NCBI RefSeq assembly: GCF_018320785.1
Contig: NC_054869.1
Coordinates: 43,675,789-43,739,788 of the forward strand
DNA: 64,000 nucleotides
Source: Cheilinus undulatus
Taxonomy: Eukaryota; Chordata; Actinopteri; Labriformes; Labridae
Reading direction: 5' to 3'
Below are positions 1-13,500 of this stretch, one piece after another. The stretch's first letter is position 1. Each line of letters starts with the position of its first letter. Below the pieces are notes generated by a model. That model did no database searches, was not told the origin of the DNA, and saw nothing but the letters and a program-made list of their open reading frames with translations. The position numbers and the translations under genes are program-made.

Positions 1-945
1 CAAGAGCCACAATCTAAGTGGTAAAGCAAAAACAGTTTAAAGTACAATAACAATAAGTTAAAGGTGGCAAAAATAGTCAAAATGCAACAAAAATGGGTGA
101 AAAGGGGTGAAAATGGGGAGGAAAAGTGATCAGAAAGAAGCAAGATATGGGTGAGAAGTGAAAAAAAAAAGTTATAGGTGACATAAAATGGTCCAAATGT
201 TGCCAAAAAATGAGTGAAAAGTGACTTAAAAGGGTAAAAAACAGTCAAGAGTGGCAAAGATGGGCAAAAAATAGGAAACAAGTGGTATTTAGTGGCGAAA
301 GGTAGCTGAAATGATTGAAAAATGGCGAAAAATTGGCAAAAATGAGAAAAAGTGGCAAAAAGAAGTCGCTACAATGGGCAAAAAAGAGGAAACAACTGGT
401 ATTTAATGACAAAAGTTAGCTTAAATGGGTGAAAAGTGGCAAAAAATAGTGAAAAGGGGCAAAAAAGGGCAAAAACTAGGAAACAAGTGGTATTTAATGA
501 CAAAGGTAACTTAAATGGATGAAAAGTGAGAAAGAAAATAGTGAAAGTGGCAAAAAAAATGGGTAAAAAGTTGAAAAATAGGGTCAAAATGGGCAAAAAG
601 TAGGGGAAAAGTAGAATTTCATGGCAAAAGATAGCTTAAATGGGTAAAAAGTGGGAAAAAAAATTGTGAAAAGTGGCAAATATGGGATAAAGTGGCAAAA
701 AGAAGTGGCTAAAATGGGCAAAAAATTGGAAAAAGTGGTTTTTAATGACAAAAGTAGCGCAAATGGGTGAAAATTGGGAGAAAAAATCATGAAAAGAAGA
801 AAAAGGGGATAAAAGTGGGGGAAAAATAGGGGGAAAAAGTTGTAAAACATGTCCAAATGGACAAAAAGTAGGATAAAGTGATATATAATGGCAATAGGTA
901 GCTTGAATGGGTGAAAATTTCCAAAAAAATGGTGAAACACAGTCA
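1..945. repeat. A-rich satellite-like tandem array
   Basis: A block built around TGGTATTTAATGACAAAAG...TAGCTTAAATGGGTGAAAAG recurs near 282, 396, 486, 610, 735 and 876, so the period varies from about 90 to 140 bp. Within it, GTGGCAAAAA/GGGCAAAAA motifs repeat every few tens of bases. The plus strand is strongly purine-rich, so the minus-strand open frames here (Phe/Leu/Pro-rich) are artefacts. It is truncated by the window start. Confidence 0.8.
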
Positions 946-1059
946 AAAAAGTTCCCCTTTTCTAAGGTTTTATGGCAGGAATAATATTCAAAATTAAGAG
1001 ATAAAAGAGCCACACCTTGAGTATCACTGACTTAGACCCTTTGCAACAACACTTGAAAT

Positions 1060-1645
1060 GTAGCTCAGGTTCCTCCCGTTTCTCTGGATCTCTGAAATTT
1101 TTCTACACCATGGCTAGTGTTTATCTGTAAACTAGACTAAATTGATTGGCCACGATTTGGAAAGGCACACATCCCTCTGTAGAAGGCCCCTCAGCTGACA
1201 ATGCATATCAGAGTAAAAACCAAGCCATGAGCTCAATGGAACTTCCTGCAGAGCTCACAGACAGGAGAGTTACAAGGCACAGATCTGGGGAAGGCTGCAA
1301 AAAAAAACTGCTGCACTGAAAAGGTTCCCAAGAGCACAGTGGCCTCCATAATTCTCAAATGGAAGAAGTTTGGCACAACCAGGACTCTTTAAAGAGCTAG
1401 TTGGCCAGCCAAACTAAGCAATCGGAAGAGAAGGGCCTGAGTAAGAGAGGTGACCAGGAACCGGTCACTGGTCACTCTGACTGAGTTACAGAGATCCTGT
1501 GTGGAGATGGGACAAAGTTCCAGGACAGTCATCACTGCAGCCCTTCAGTAATCTGGGGTTTTATGGCAGAGTAGTTAGACAGAAGCCTCTCCTCAGTGCA
1601 AAACACATGAAAGCAGGCTTGAAGTTTTAAAAAAAAAAGAACCTG
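1060..1645 (+). mobile_element. Tc1/mariner remnant, N-terminal part of transposase
   Basis: Broken reading frames on the plus strand recall the paired-like DNA-binding part of fish Tc1 transposases: HRSGEG, VPKSTVASIILKWKKFG, VTLTELQRSCVEMG, SAKHM. Several frameshifts and stops make it inactive. The catalytic half is missing. Confidence 0.75.
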
Positions 1646-2396
1646 TTGATTTCTGGTGTGAAAAACTGGTCTTTTTAATGGGTGTGTATATGACCTCCAG
1701 GACTTTGCAGCCAGCCACGAGAGGACATTAGAGAAGCTGCAGTTCCCTGGCTTAATTTTTCAACAAAGGAGGTCACTGCTTCAGTCATATCGGCTAAACC
1801 TGAAATCTTGCAAATATTTACAAAGGGGTTTGTAGGAGAAGTCTACATAAAATAAGGGAAAATTCAGCTTTTGACTTTTACACATGCAGCTCACTCTAAT
1901 CTTTTAAAGAAATGTTCAGGAGTTCGGTGGATGTATGGTTGAAGAGTGCTAAAAAAGTTTTGGTTATAATTTAAGGTTAGCCTAAGCTGCGTCATGGCCT
2001 GTATTTTTGGGGGGACTGGTGTGGCACCAGGACTTAAAGTTCAGTGGCTGCAGAGGTTTTAACTTGGATTTTGCAAAACGATTCTTCAATCTTCCAATAT
2101 CGTTACAAAACAAAAGGTGCATCATGATAAGGTTTTCTCTCTGCTGGGGACTGTGCCTTTTCCATGTTAGTGTGATGCCGTATAAGGGGGCATGTAATCT
2201 AAATAAGAGGATTTCTTTTCTTTCTTCCTGCAAGCTTGAATCCCTTGACTGCCAGTTTCATTCAAAAAACAGCCCTGTGCTGCCATCTGGAGGTGACAGC
2301 TCAAACTACAAACAGTTTAAACTTTATATTCTCATTATTGTGCATGAAAACTTTTTATCAGTTGAAAAAATTCTTACTTTGTGCTGTTATGAAAAA

Positions 2397-2439
<43 letters not shown>

Positions 2440-3058
2440 TACATGTCATATACATGTAGAGAGACTAACGTCTGGATCATCTACCAATGGGAGCTGACTG
2501 GCCGATAGATTTAAAATGCAAAGAGCATTTCAAAAAGGGAAGGGAATGACATTTAAAGAAAAACTGTTGTAGAAAATACTTATGCTAAAGAATAATCCTG
2601 CAATCAGACTGACCAACACCAATTTTAACTTTGTGAAATTATCAATATTATTTTGTACTTTCATGTTGTCAAAAGCTGAATGCGGCAAAAATGTCTAAAC
2701 CCAAAACATTTCTGTGACCCCAGAAAGTACAATATGTATATTTGCACCTACTATTATTAGTTTTTTGTCGAGTAGTAATGGCCTACAAACATGATTATGA
2801 ACATTTATAGCAGCAAAAATGTTAAAACATACCTTTCAAAGTATATTTTGTTGAAACATATCTTCTAGGATTTTAATACTAACAATATTATGCACTATCA
2901 CCCTCCTAAAGAGATGCAGAGCACTCCGGTGGACGCCAAGCACCACAGGGACTGAAGCTGCAGAAGACCTTAGACCCCCTGCTGGTGCCCGACCAGCAAG
3001 AACAAGGCCATCTGCTATTGTGGTCCAAGACTGAGATCTTATTGGTGGGCTAAGACCC
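1646..3058. other. Unassigned intergenic DNA with a TA microsatellite
   Basis: I see no gene here. An A-run and a (TA)n microsatellite of about 16 units lie at 2392-2436. The short open frames on both strands lack splice context or recognisable domains. Confidence 0.5.
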
Positions 3059-3312
3059 TAACCTTTGCAAAGTGGATGGATACGCCAGGTTCCTTGTCTC
3101 ACTGGCGAATCCATCTTGCAAAGCTCCTGTCTGAACCATTTGGGCCTGGGTAGAAAGTGACAGGACCAATCAGCGATGAGGGGCAGTACTTTCAGGCACA
3201 GCGGAGTCGTGATGTAAGCAAGCAGCAACAAGAGACCGGTGCAATTATGGCGAAGAGTTTAGCGTGGATGCTGCTAAAGCGCCAGTTTTATCAGGACTTG
3301 ACATTTCTTCAG
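3059..3312 (+). mobile_element. Partial copy of the palindromic 9-bp-TSD element
   Basis: It begins TAACCTTTGCAAAGTGGATG. It is homologous, in inverted orientation, to 29168-29421, including a GGTGCAATTATGG segment and the coding-like segment that follows. Homology fades near 3312, so the far end is lost. Confidence 0.65.
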
Positions 3313-3769
3313 TTTTTTCTCCCTTCCACTTGTGGCAGCTTTTAGTCAAAATGATTGAATATGTATTTGTTTCTGTACACTGCATTGTTTTGGAAAAAAG
3401 TAGCATCTTTAAGAGACAAATGATGGATTCCCACAGATTGGTGCAACTTGGTTCAGTGCAGTTTGGTATGGTAAACCATTACCTTGCTTGTGTTTCTACG
3501 GTCGGTGAAGGAAAAGGCCAGTGGAGTGTCTTGATTCAACCTTAGGGATCAGATAGGTAGAGGACAGCACAGCTTGGTTTGGTACCTTTCCAAACTTGAG
3601 ATGGTGGAACTGTACAAAGTTGTGTATCATACTGAAGTGAACTGAAACAAATCTCTTGGTCAAGTGCACCAGAAGTGCCAAAAATTAAAAAACCTTCATA
3701 TAACCAAGTGTGAAATCCATGTTAAAAAGGACAAACACAAGAAACATAAACATGACATCGAATTAAATA
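3313..3769. other. Unassigned DNA beyond the ubap2 3' end
   Basis: Nothing recognisable. Short open frames only. Confidence 0.4.
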
Positions 3770-4516
3770 TTTCCAACTGCTCAGGACTTTTATTTCGAGG
3801 GAAATCATGGTTAAAATTAAATTAAAATATAAAATTCAGATGGGCGGGTCTTTCTGTCGAGGAAACGTGTTGACACAAGGAGAGCAGACGGCCCTCCAGA
3901 GGGGAGGGAGAAAGGCAGGAAGGGAAATACGGGAGTCTACAAAATGAAGATTTTGGGGACGAGCCTGGTCATTCAGGGAGTTATGTATAAAAAAAAGAAA
4001 AAAAAAAAAGACAACAGATGCAGTTAGTTATTATAAACCCCACCCCCATCTGAAATGTCCTCATATGCAATCAGTGCTAAAGCTCTCTCCATTTCCTTTT
4101 TCTGGTTTCTTACAGGAAGTTTTAGACAATTTCTCTTCGTCACTCACTCTCTCACCATCAGATTCATCCCACTCTGTCTCTTAATGTAACATCTTTTCCT
4201 GCAGTTTTGAAAAAAGTAAACAAAAGTCCTTCAAAAAATAAAATGCAGCAACCACATTTCATGTTCTACTATTACATATACAGTATATATATATAAATAC
4301 ATACATAAATATCTTACATGTACAACCAATTTTTGAAAAGGGGGGGAAGAGAGAACCCAAAAGACTTATGAGGACTTGTGGAGGTGGGGGGAGCAGGGCC
4401 AGGAAGCCCAAGGTTGCTCATTGTGAGGGTAGTGTGTCTGATTTTTTTTCTGTTTAAGCTTTACACGCACACACGCACACACAGCCTTTTGGGGAAGGGG
4501 TGGTGGGAAGCATTCC
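3770..4516 (-). other. ubap2: ubap2 3'UTR with candidate poly(A) signal
   Basis: Downstream of the stop codon (4517-4519) an AATAAA signal on the minus strand occurs at 3789-3794, giving a 3'UTR of about 740 nt. The UTR contains short CA-rich and TA-rich microsatellites. The cleavage position is inferred. Confidence 0.5.
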
Positions 4517-7500
4517 TCAGTTGGCCCAGTAGGGGGAGCTGCCATAGCTGGACTTGCTGCCTTGGGTCTTCTGCTGCATGCTGCTGGACTGACTGCGCTG
4601 ACCGGGTCCACCCTGCAGAGATCAGGTACATTTGTTACAGCATGTTTAACACAATTACTGTAGATTGAGGTTTATCTTTGATGAGTGGAATGTAGAAATA
4701 AAAGTTCACAGCATATTTCTCATTGCTGCCGTCTTCCAGCGCTTCCTTGTTTTCCTTCCAGTATCAATAAATTCAAGTCCATTAGAGATGCCACTTATCC
4801 CATGCAAATGCCCACACCAAACACATCAGCAGGTAATGGACACATTACCAGAGGTCCACATGTAATATCTATCCAATGCAAATAGGACTTTTTTTCAAAC
4901 TTTGTCATTTTACAAGTACTATAAAGTCAAGTTGACCTGACTTAAGTCATCCAACCATCAGAGAAAGGCCGTATCTAAACAAACATCGGTATCAGGTCCA
5001 ATATTTCCAGTTTAATTTTATCAACTGACATCGCTGATCCACATCACCGGTTCAAATTCCGACTATTTTGCTGGGCCATGATTGCAATGCATGGCATTGT
5101 GTTGTAAACAATGGTGCTGCTAGCAAAACAGGATGCTGTGTGATGGACAGCCAGCCTGAGTCCACTTCATATTTCAGTCCAACACAAACAATCAGTCAGA
5201 TAACCCAAAAGTCAGCTGTTTGTGTTTATGTGATTAATGTAAAGCATAGAATTGCTCCTTTCTGAGTTTAATGTCAACACGAACATGACACGAGTGTTCA
5301 TCTGGGGCCCAAGACTGACTGTCTTAGCCCAGTGCTGCAGTGGCTAATATTACAATGGCTGCAAAAACTATTTAAAGATATTATAACTCGTGATTCACTT
5401 CTTTTTTCAGTCCATAAGGATCTAACGAAGAGGGCTGTGGCGTTTAGTGGGATCAGAGAGGTAGTTATACAGAGCGACAGCAAGGCTGACTGTAAAGCTA
5501 AGTTAAATTAATGATAAACATGGTACCTCCAACAAATCCTTCACAATAATAGTCTGGAGATGTGGTTTTCCTTCACTGCTTTAATTGTGAATGCCAACTT
5601 CAGGAAACGTAGTGTTTAAAGTAGCAGCTTGCACTTGTGTCAATTTTTAGTTTGATTCCCTAGATATATCCTGTTACTTTGGATCATTGTTTCTAACTTG
5701 TTTGAAGAGGTGTATTTTTTCATCTTTGAGGATATTTATTTCTACACATTCACTTTTAATACAATCACTTGTATTTTAGATATTCAGTTTACACTGGATT
5801 TATGTAACCTTATTCACAACACCACCAAAAAGAAAGAATATTAATTATGATTTTTTTGTAAACAGTGAAATTCATATCTGGTATCAGTACTGATATATTG
5901 GAATCAGATTAGAAATGAAGAAAGGTGGATAAACCCACCTCTACCAACCATGATCTGTTGTTATACCATTGTGAACAAAAAAGTAAGGCACCAGTCCTTA
6001 CACAGCTGAGTTGACTTTGGATTTGATAAAGATGACTTCATTTCAGATGAAAATAAACTTTACAATTCATTTCATTTGAAAATCAAGGTATCAGAGGCTG
6101 GCTGAAGAGCTCAGAGGCATAAAATCCAAGTTGCTCAAAGTCCAGTGTTCTAAGTTTCCATAGTGATAGTTTAGGGTGCCATGTCATCTGCTGCTGCTGG
6201 TCTACTTAGCACCTGCCCACAGTGAAGCCAAAACTACCAGAAACTGGTTTGCTGACTGAGCTTGACAGAACTGGCGGGACCTGAACCCATACACAATCTA
6301 AGCAGACACAGCAGACTCAACAATACAGATGAGCTGAAGGCTGCTATCAAAACAAGAGGGCTTCATTACACCCCAGCAGTGCCGCAAACAGATAGTCTTC
6401 ATGCCACACACACAGACACTGTAATTCAAGCAAAAGTGTCCCTAAACAGGTATTTAGTGCATGGGTGAATAAACTTTCCAGAGTTCTGACATTTCTGTTA
6501 CTATAAATATTTTTTGTGATTGGTCTTATGTAATATCCTGAAGTTTATGAGGTTACTGGAATTTTGATTTTCATAAGCTTTTAGACAAACTCATCAAGAC
6601 TTTAAACAACAAATGGGCTTGAAATATTTCCATCTAGGTGTTACTGAGTCATTCATTCATAAAGATTCAACTTTTTCAAAACTAAAGAAAACTGCTTTTC
6701 GCATATGTTTGAAATGCACCTGCACATTCAATCCTAATATAAACGATTGTTTATACCTCATGTATGAATGCTGATGTCAAACATTTGTGTGATCACAGTA
6801 AACAAAGCTAATTAAGTTCAATGATTAGCTAAAATGAATCAGTTTACCTGTCCGTCCTGTGTGAGGTGATGATGCAGCAACTGGGAGTGGGGCTGTTGGT
6901 GTGGTGGCAGGATGTGCAGGAACGGAGCAGGGGCATAGCCAGGAGCCCCACCAGGGTTCAGGGGCCCTGTTCCTCCCAGTGCTGAAGGCAGGCTGAAGGG
7001 AGGTGGCGTCCCTGTGTGGAAGCCCTGCTTGTCAAATGACTGGTAACAAAGAGAAACAAGAGACGGTAAAATTAAAAATACAAACTTGACTGAGAACATT
7101 CATGCACCATAACCTTTAAAGCAGTGTTTCAAAGCAATCTAACCTATGCCAGCATGTTTCAAACTTGAGATAAATCTCAAAAATCAGTTCAAGCCTTAAA
7201 TCACATGACCAGCCGCGAGGCCGGGTGGCCATAACAAGTCTAGAGAAGTGGTAGCTACCACCAAACAGAAACGCTATGTGGAAATGCAGCACTGGCTTTA
7301 AACTAGACAAAATAACACATTTACATCTGCTTACAGCAGCAACAAAAGGATGACACTAAGATAAATTCTAAAATTTTCGGGTACTTGTGACCCTTAAACA
7401 GCATCTGAGACCATTTTTTAAAGTTCTTATGAGAACTATGTCAGTGATGTTTGCATGTACCTACTGAAAAATCCTTTGCCTTACACTGCTTCATGCATTC

Positions 7501-10500
7501 TCACTAAGGCTAGACCAATAATGCTGCTGTTTAGGAAACAAAGGGGAAGAAATCCTTCAAGTCTATTTTTAGTTCCCTTCCACAAAAGTGAAATGTCTAA
7601 TAACTTTAATCCACAATCACCCCCTCGCTAGTTTTCCTCCCTCAGATTGGGATTCTGTTGAAGTTCAACCCAAGCTCGTTTCATAGTCAATTACTGCACC
7701 CCATTGAACAATGCCAGTCTTTTGTAATAAAATAATAAAAACTGATTAAAATACTTACAGTAGCTTGCAATAGTATTCATACCCCTTGGACTTTTCCACA
7801 TTTCTTCACATTACAACCACAAATGTAAATGTATTTTATTGGGATTTTGCATGATAGCTCAATAAAAAGTGGTGCATAATTGTAAAGTGGAAGGAAAAAT
7901 ATACATGGCTTTCAATTTTTTACAAATGAAAATCTTAAAAGTGTGGGGTGCAAAAGTATTCAGCCTCCTGGAGTCTAATACCCATTAATAAAATTTAGTG
8001 TGATAAAACAGTCACTATACTAAAGCTACAGCCAAGCTATCTAATACACAAACAACAGCCAGTGCTACCCTCTCCCAGTACAACTAAACCCAGCCCATAG
8101 TTACCACCTAGGTTTGTTTTCAAACAATCATTTCAGATTGGAGCTTTGCCAGATGGATATGCCTGATGACAGACATGGGATCTGGCCAATTCATCTGCTT
8201 TGCAAAGTTATGTTCTGATACACAGAAACAAAAGTAGAAGTCCTGAGAACCCAATAATAGGTACTTACTTGCATTTAAAAATGTTAAAGGTATGTGTGAA
8301 GACCATAAGAACTTCTCAGTGCTATACATAAAAAACAGATTTTATTGTTTTAAAACATGTTTCTGAAAAGTATGAGTGATTTGGACAACACTAGATCACC
8401 CCTTGCTAAAACACATGTTAAAAAAAAAAAACAAACAAACAAAAAAAACAGGGCAGGAGTTCACTCACCTGAGTTTTGCTGTAGATGGAACCTCCCATGT
8501 CAGGGACTCCTCCACCAGTACCTGACCCTGATAGTCCTGGTGCTGAGAGGAGAAAGAAGGGGAAGGACAGAGATAGAGGGAGGTGGGTGTCAAGAAGGGA
8601 GAGCACATAAGAGAAGAAGAAAGCGGCAGAGTAGAGAAAAATGAGGGGTTAAGGGGGAGAAAAGAACAACTACATCACTCAATGATGACTGAATTATATG
8701 CATTGTTCATTTCCACTGTTAGTAGAAGGGGGCCAGCCAGTAGGAAGAAGCATAGTAAGTGAGGAGGTGCAGAGGCATGTTTCTCACTTCCTTTCACCCC
8801 TTGCATGTATCTACTTTTGTGCAGTGCGTTCAAACACATGCATATACACACCTTTTTCCAATACATTCTTGACTGCAGCATCATCTGTAATTGTGAGTAC
8901 ATTTGTTTTTCCCATAGGAAAAATACCCACTGACTTTGTGTATGTTGTGAGAGTGTGCGCACATGTGTTGTGTGTGTACCTTTCCCTGGGCCGCTGCCCG
9001 CTGACTTGGCCTGTGACTGGGCAGAGCCTCCGTACCCTCCCTTACTGTACTCCCCACCGTGGGCTTGAGATAGGTCATCAAAGGCTGAAGGAGGAGGAGG
9101 AGGAGTACAGAAGAAGAGAGGAGGCAGAGTGAGCAGAGGAGAGGTAGGGGGTAGGAAGAAAAAGGAGATGGAGACCAGATGATGTGAAGAAGTAAAGAAA
9201 GAGCAAAGAGGGTGAAGAACCAGAGAGGGGGGCAGGGGAGAGAGAGGCAGTAAGGTAACCTGACTAACATGGCAGAGGTGTCTATATTGAGCTGTGTCCA
9301 ACTTCAGCAGGGGGTTTGAGCTATGCATGCAGCACAAGCAAAAACACACAAGCCCAAATCCACACGCACATGCAGCATTTGGTGTACACATAAAAGTGTT
9401 GAAAGTTGTTTCTTTAAAGTCTCACTCTAAAAACTCGTATCATAATTATAACAAAGTCTCCTTAAACACACCATCACTGAGTATAGCGATTTTATGGTTG
9501 TCAAAACAGATGAATACCCAAGGCTGACAAGCTGCTATTACTGCAGTGGCATCTTACTGTAACATCTGTGCATTTGGATGAAAGTTGACCAAAGAAGTGA
9601 ACATTTTTTCTTCTTTTAGAAGTACTTTCTACATAATTTAATTTTTGAAACTGATGGACATGAAGAATCTGTGCCGTTCTCATCAGCTCCAATAGTCACA
9701 AAAAAGTAACTTGGAAAAAAATGGGAAGAGAGCAACATGCAAGTTTTTATTTGATTGAAAGTCCTTCTGTATGAGGCCGCACACTTTACAGCAGCATAGC
9801 TACCACACAGAGGACTGACATTCTTATTCTTCAATAGTAAATGAAGAACAGATCCATCATGTTGACCTTTCTGAGTGATTTAAATGGCAATTTTTGATTA
9901 TATCCGGGCAATGCATACCATTTTATTTTTAAAAAGTTTGTTTTTACTGACTAGCACGCATAATCACTTAAGAGCTTATTGTAATAAACATAGTACACAG
10001 GCAAAAAAAATACAATACTTACATAACTGAACTTATAAAAATTGTTTGAGAGCTGCATGTAATAATCAGACTTGTAGCGTTGGCTAATTATTTAGATGAC
10101 AATAGAGAACAGAATAATGTTCCCCTTTATTAATAGGTTCATCTCAGGATTTTTTAATTAATCTCACTTTTGCTGAACTTTGAAATTCCATTGTTTTGCA
10201 TTTAAAGCTGTTTTTGTTTCATTTTGGATTTTGCAGTTCCTTAAATTAAGGTTAACTGACTTCCTGTTTGGTTCCAGACCTGCTATTCCATTTAGACCTT
10301 TGGGTAGATTGAAGATAGCGGCAACTAAATCACTGAAAAAGGAACCCGTTATGGATCTTAAAGGAAATAAAGGATAAAGTAAAAAAGTAAACATTTACTA
10401 TAACAAGGTGCAGATGACTTGACCACCAAGCTTTCTTTAGTTTTTCAAACTTACATGAGACATTAACCCTCTGAGACCTAAGCTATTTTTAACCATTCTG

Positions 10501-13500
10501 ACCAGCCTGGACTTGGCTTGTGAAACATCAACCCTGTGCTGCACAGCCAAGCTCAAAACATCCTTTTTTCATGAGAGCCTGAGCTTTAAGAATATGTGTG
10601 CTGCAGCAATTTCACTTGAATTTTGAAAGACATCATGAGATTATAAAAACAAAATATAAAAACTAAACAGTAATTAAAACTCAGAGATCTTTATGCGTGA
10701 AAAAGTAAACAATAACACCTTTTTTTCTTTTTTGGCTGCAAAACTTGTTCTCCAATCTCTCAGGGACCAAAACATTAAAAAATAATAATTCTGTGACAAA
10801 AAGTCTTCAAAATATTCACTTATTGCACCTTTAGGAATGAGCTTCTTTTGAATCAGTTCCTGTCTCCAGTGACACAGAGGGAAGCGTCAAAGCCTCTCTG
10901 TGTCATTCACTTCATTATAAACTCGTCAGGCTTTCTCATCCAGTTTCAAAGAATTGAAGCATGCGCAGTTTGGCAAAGCATGACGTGACGACAAAACAGC
11001 CCGCCATTTATTGTTACAGCCCTTCACAATGCATTGTGGGAAATATTATGGTGGCTCATTCTAAGTAATTATCCAAAATGGATTACAAAACGGGTACAAA
11101 GACATCCAATGTCTCAGTCACTGATGTGAATTTAATTTTTAAAAGCCCCAGAAAGTCACCCAAGTTACAGGCTTGCAAGAAAAGCCTCTAAGAGCCACAT
11201 TGGCATGGATCGCTTAATTAGAACAGCAAAACGGAGGGCTTTAAGAGGAAAAAAGGAAGTGGCTAAGATTTGTGTTTCAAAAGTTACTTAACTTTAAATA
11301 CCCTGTCTCTCTTCTTGTCCTATGTGACAACTTCAGTCTGAGAGGTTAAGGAGCAGTGGTGGACTTCTTTTTGTATCATATGTAACCAAAGTGTGTCTAA
11401 TGGGACAATAAAGGATGAAATTATTGCACTTTTAAAAAAAATGTGTGCATTAATAAAGAACCTTAATCGCAATGCAATCAATACATTAATGCTGCAGCTT
11501 TAACTTAAGTATGTACTGGATGGTCATGTTTTTTCCAGTATTTCTGAATCAACAATTAGACATTTACATTAATATATACAATGACTTACGGGTAAAATCT
11601 TAGGTAAAGATTGTCTGATTCAGCTTCATTTATCAGTAACTGTTCTGATGTTTTTAGACCAACTATCTCTGCTGCTGTCACAGTCAGCAGACAACAGACT
11701 TGCCACTGCAGTCATGGCAGCCACTTGAGATAGCTGCACCAAAAGACAGACTGTAGAATTCAACTTAAACTTCATTACCACTGAAACAAGAATACCAGTC
11801 CTACACACCCTATATTGGGTAACCTGCCATCTAATTTGCAAAAATAAGTTGGCAGTTACATGGTAAATCTACTTTTTGGTTAAAAGTTTAACAGTCTGGA
11901 AGTTAGATTTAATGCTTTGATACTTATCAATAATGCTGATATTTTTTTTTATAACAGATTGCATCTTTTTTCTAAATACTGGTATCAATCAGCTCAATTC
12001 AATTCTTTTACCCACACTAAACCTGAAAAAATTAAAATGTTAGTTGTCTGATCAAACTATGAGCCACATCCAAAATCAAAAGAGCCATTCTGGTTTAGTC
12101 ATGGCCATACCTGTGCCGTAAGCATGCTGTCCATAACTGGGCTGATGCTGTTGGTGGTACTGACTGGAGGGGTTGGCCAGACCCATGGCGGGCTGTTTGG
12201 CTGAAGCAGGAGGCACAAAGACGGTGGGGCCGTACTGGAAGGCTGAGGGAACCCCCGGCACGCCAGCGTAGTATGGCAGACCTAAAGGTTGGAGAGTTAG
12301 AGGTAAAGTTAGGAATGATTCAAATGATGCTGTGGTGTTGTCTCTATAAATGGGCAAAAAACAAACTCTAATTAGGGATGCACAGTATCATTTTATATTA
12401 GTGGCAGAACATTTCTACCGGTATTTACAACAGATATATCACCTGTACCCATTGGCAGTATAAATCATACATTGGTAAAATATACTCTCTAACTTACTGT
12501 ATACTTTATAAAATATACATCACACACTCTTAATTTATCCATATAAACAGTCACCACACAATCTGGTATAGGATTCATGCTGCTGTATTAAACTTACTCT
12601 GTTTTTTGGAGGTCTCTCAGAGGGAAATACGATTTTAAAAGGGTCTTCCTGGAAGAGCTATTTCTATTACAAGTCCACAATATGCTGTTTCTGTAGAACT
12701 GTGCAACACTTGAAGTAGTTTACATTTTCACCGTATGGGGTTTTTAATTCTGCTACTATGATCCCTGAGCTCCCAGGCTACAGTAACATTAGTAGTTACA
12801 AAGTATAGCTCACTGTCAGTGACAAATTTGACAAAAGCCATTCTGTCCACCAGCACATCCCCTTACTGGTTTTATTAAGGAGTCTTACATCAATGCAGCA
12901 CTCAACAAGGTTTCTCAACCCGTAGTTTATAGTAATTGTATCTAAAAGCACAATTTTTCTGCAATGGGAAAAAAACTCTTAATTGAATTAGCAGCTAGAT
13001 ATCCCAGATACCAGCATAAAAAATGGATCAGACAAAACTGGCAACCGATATCTGTTCATGCCACATCATTGACCAATAGCCAGTGTTTGTCAACAGGGTC
13101 AATATTGGTTGATAATGATGTATGAACAATGCATCTGTGCATCCCTTATAATGTCCAAGTGGTTTTGTCCCTTTTTCCATTATTCTACTCATTCAGAACA
13201 ACGTTATCCTCCCTTACCTGTGTATCCATAGCCAGGAGGAAGAGGAGGGTTCAGGAAGGCCTGGTTCTGCGTCTGTTGTCCCTGGCTCTGTCCCTGTCCC
13301 TGCCCCTGTGTTCCTGCCTGTGGGGCCTGCTGAGGCTGCGACTGAACCCCGGCAGTGGACAGGCTGGTAGGGGGAGCAGGAGACGAGGAGTCATTCCTGC
13401 CAAACTTTGTTGCTTCGCCTGAGTAGAGAGAAAAAAACAAACGTCAAGATTCCCCCGTCCTCGTTTCTTTTGTCTTAGAATTCTGATGCAGGGATGATGG

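Noticed and set aside
369-1013. Overlapping minus-strand frames rich in Phe, Leu and Pro
   Set aside because: They are produced by the C-poor, A-rich satellite array; there is no start context, domain or splicing.
8675-9391. A 238-codon minus-strand open frame
   Set aside because: Only 8980-9084 is real (an ubap2 exon). The remainder is pyrimidine-rich intron that happens to stay open.
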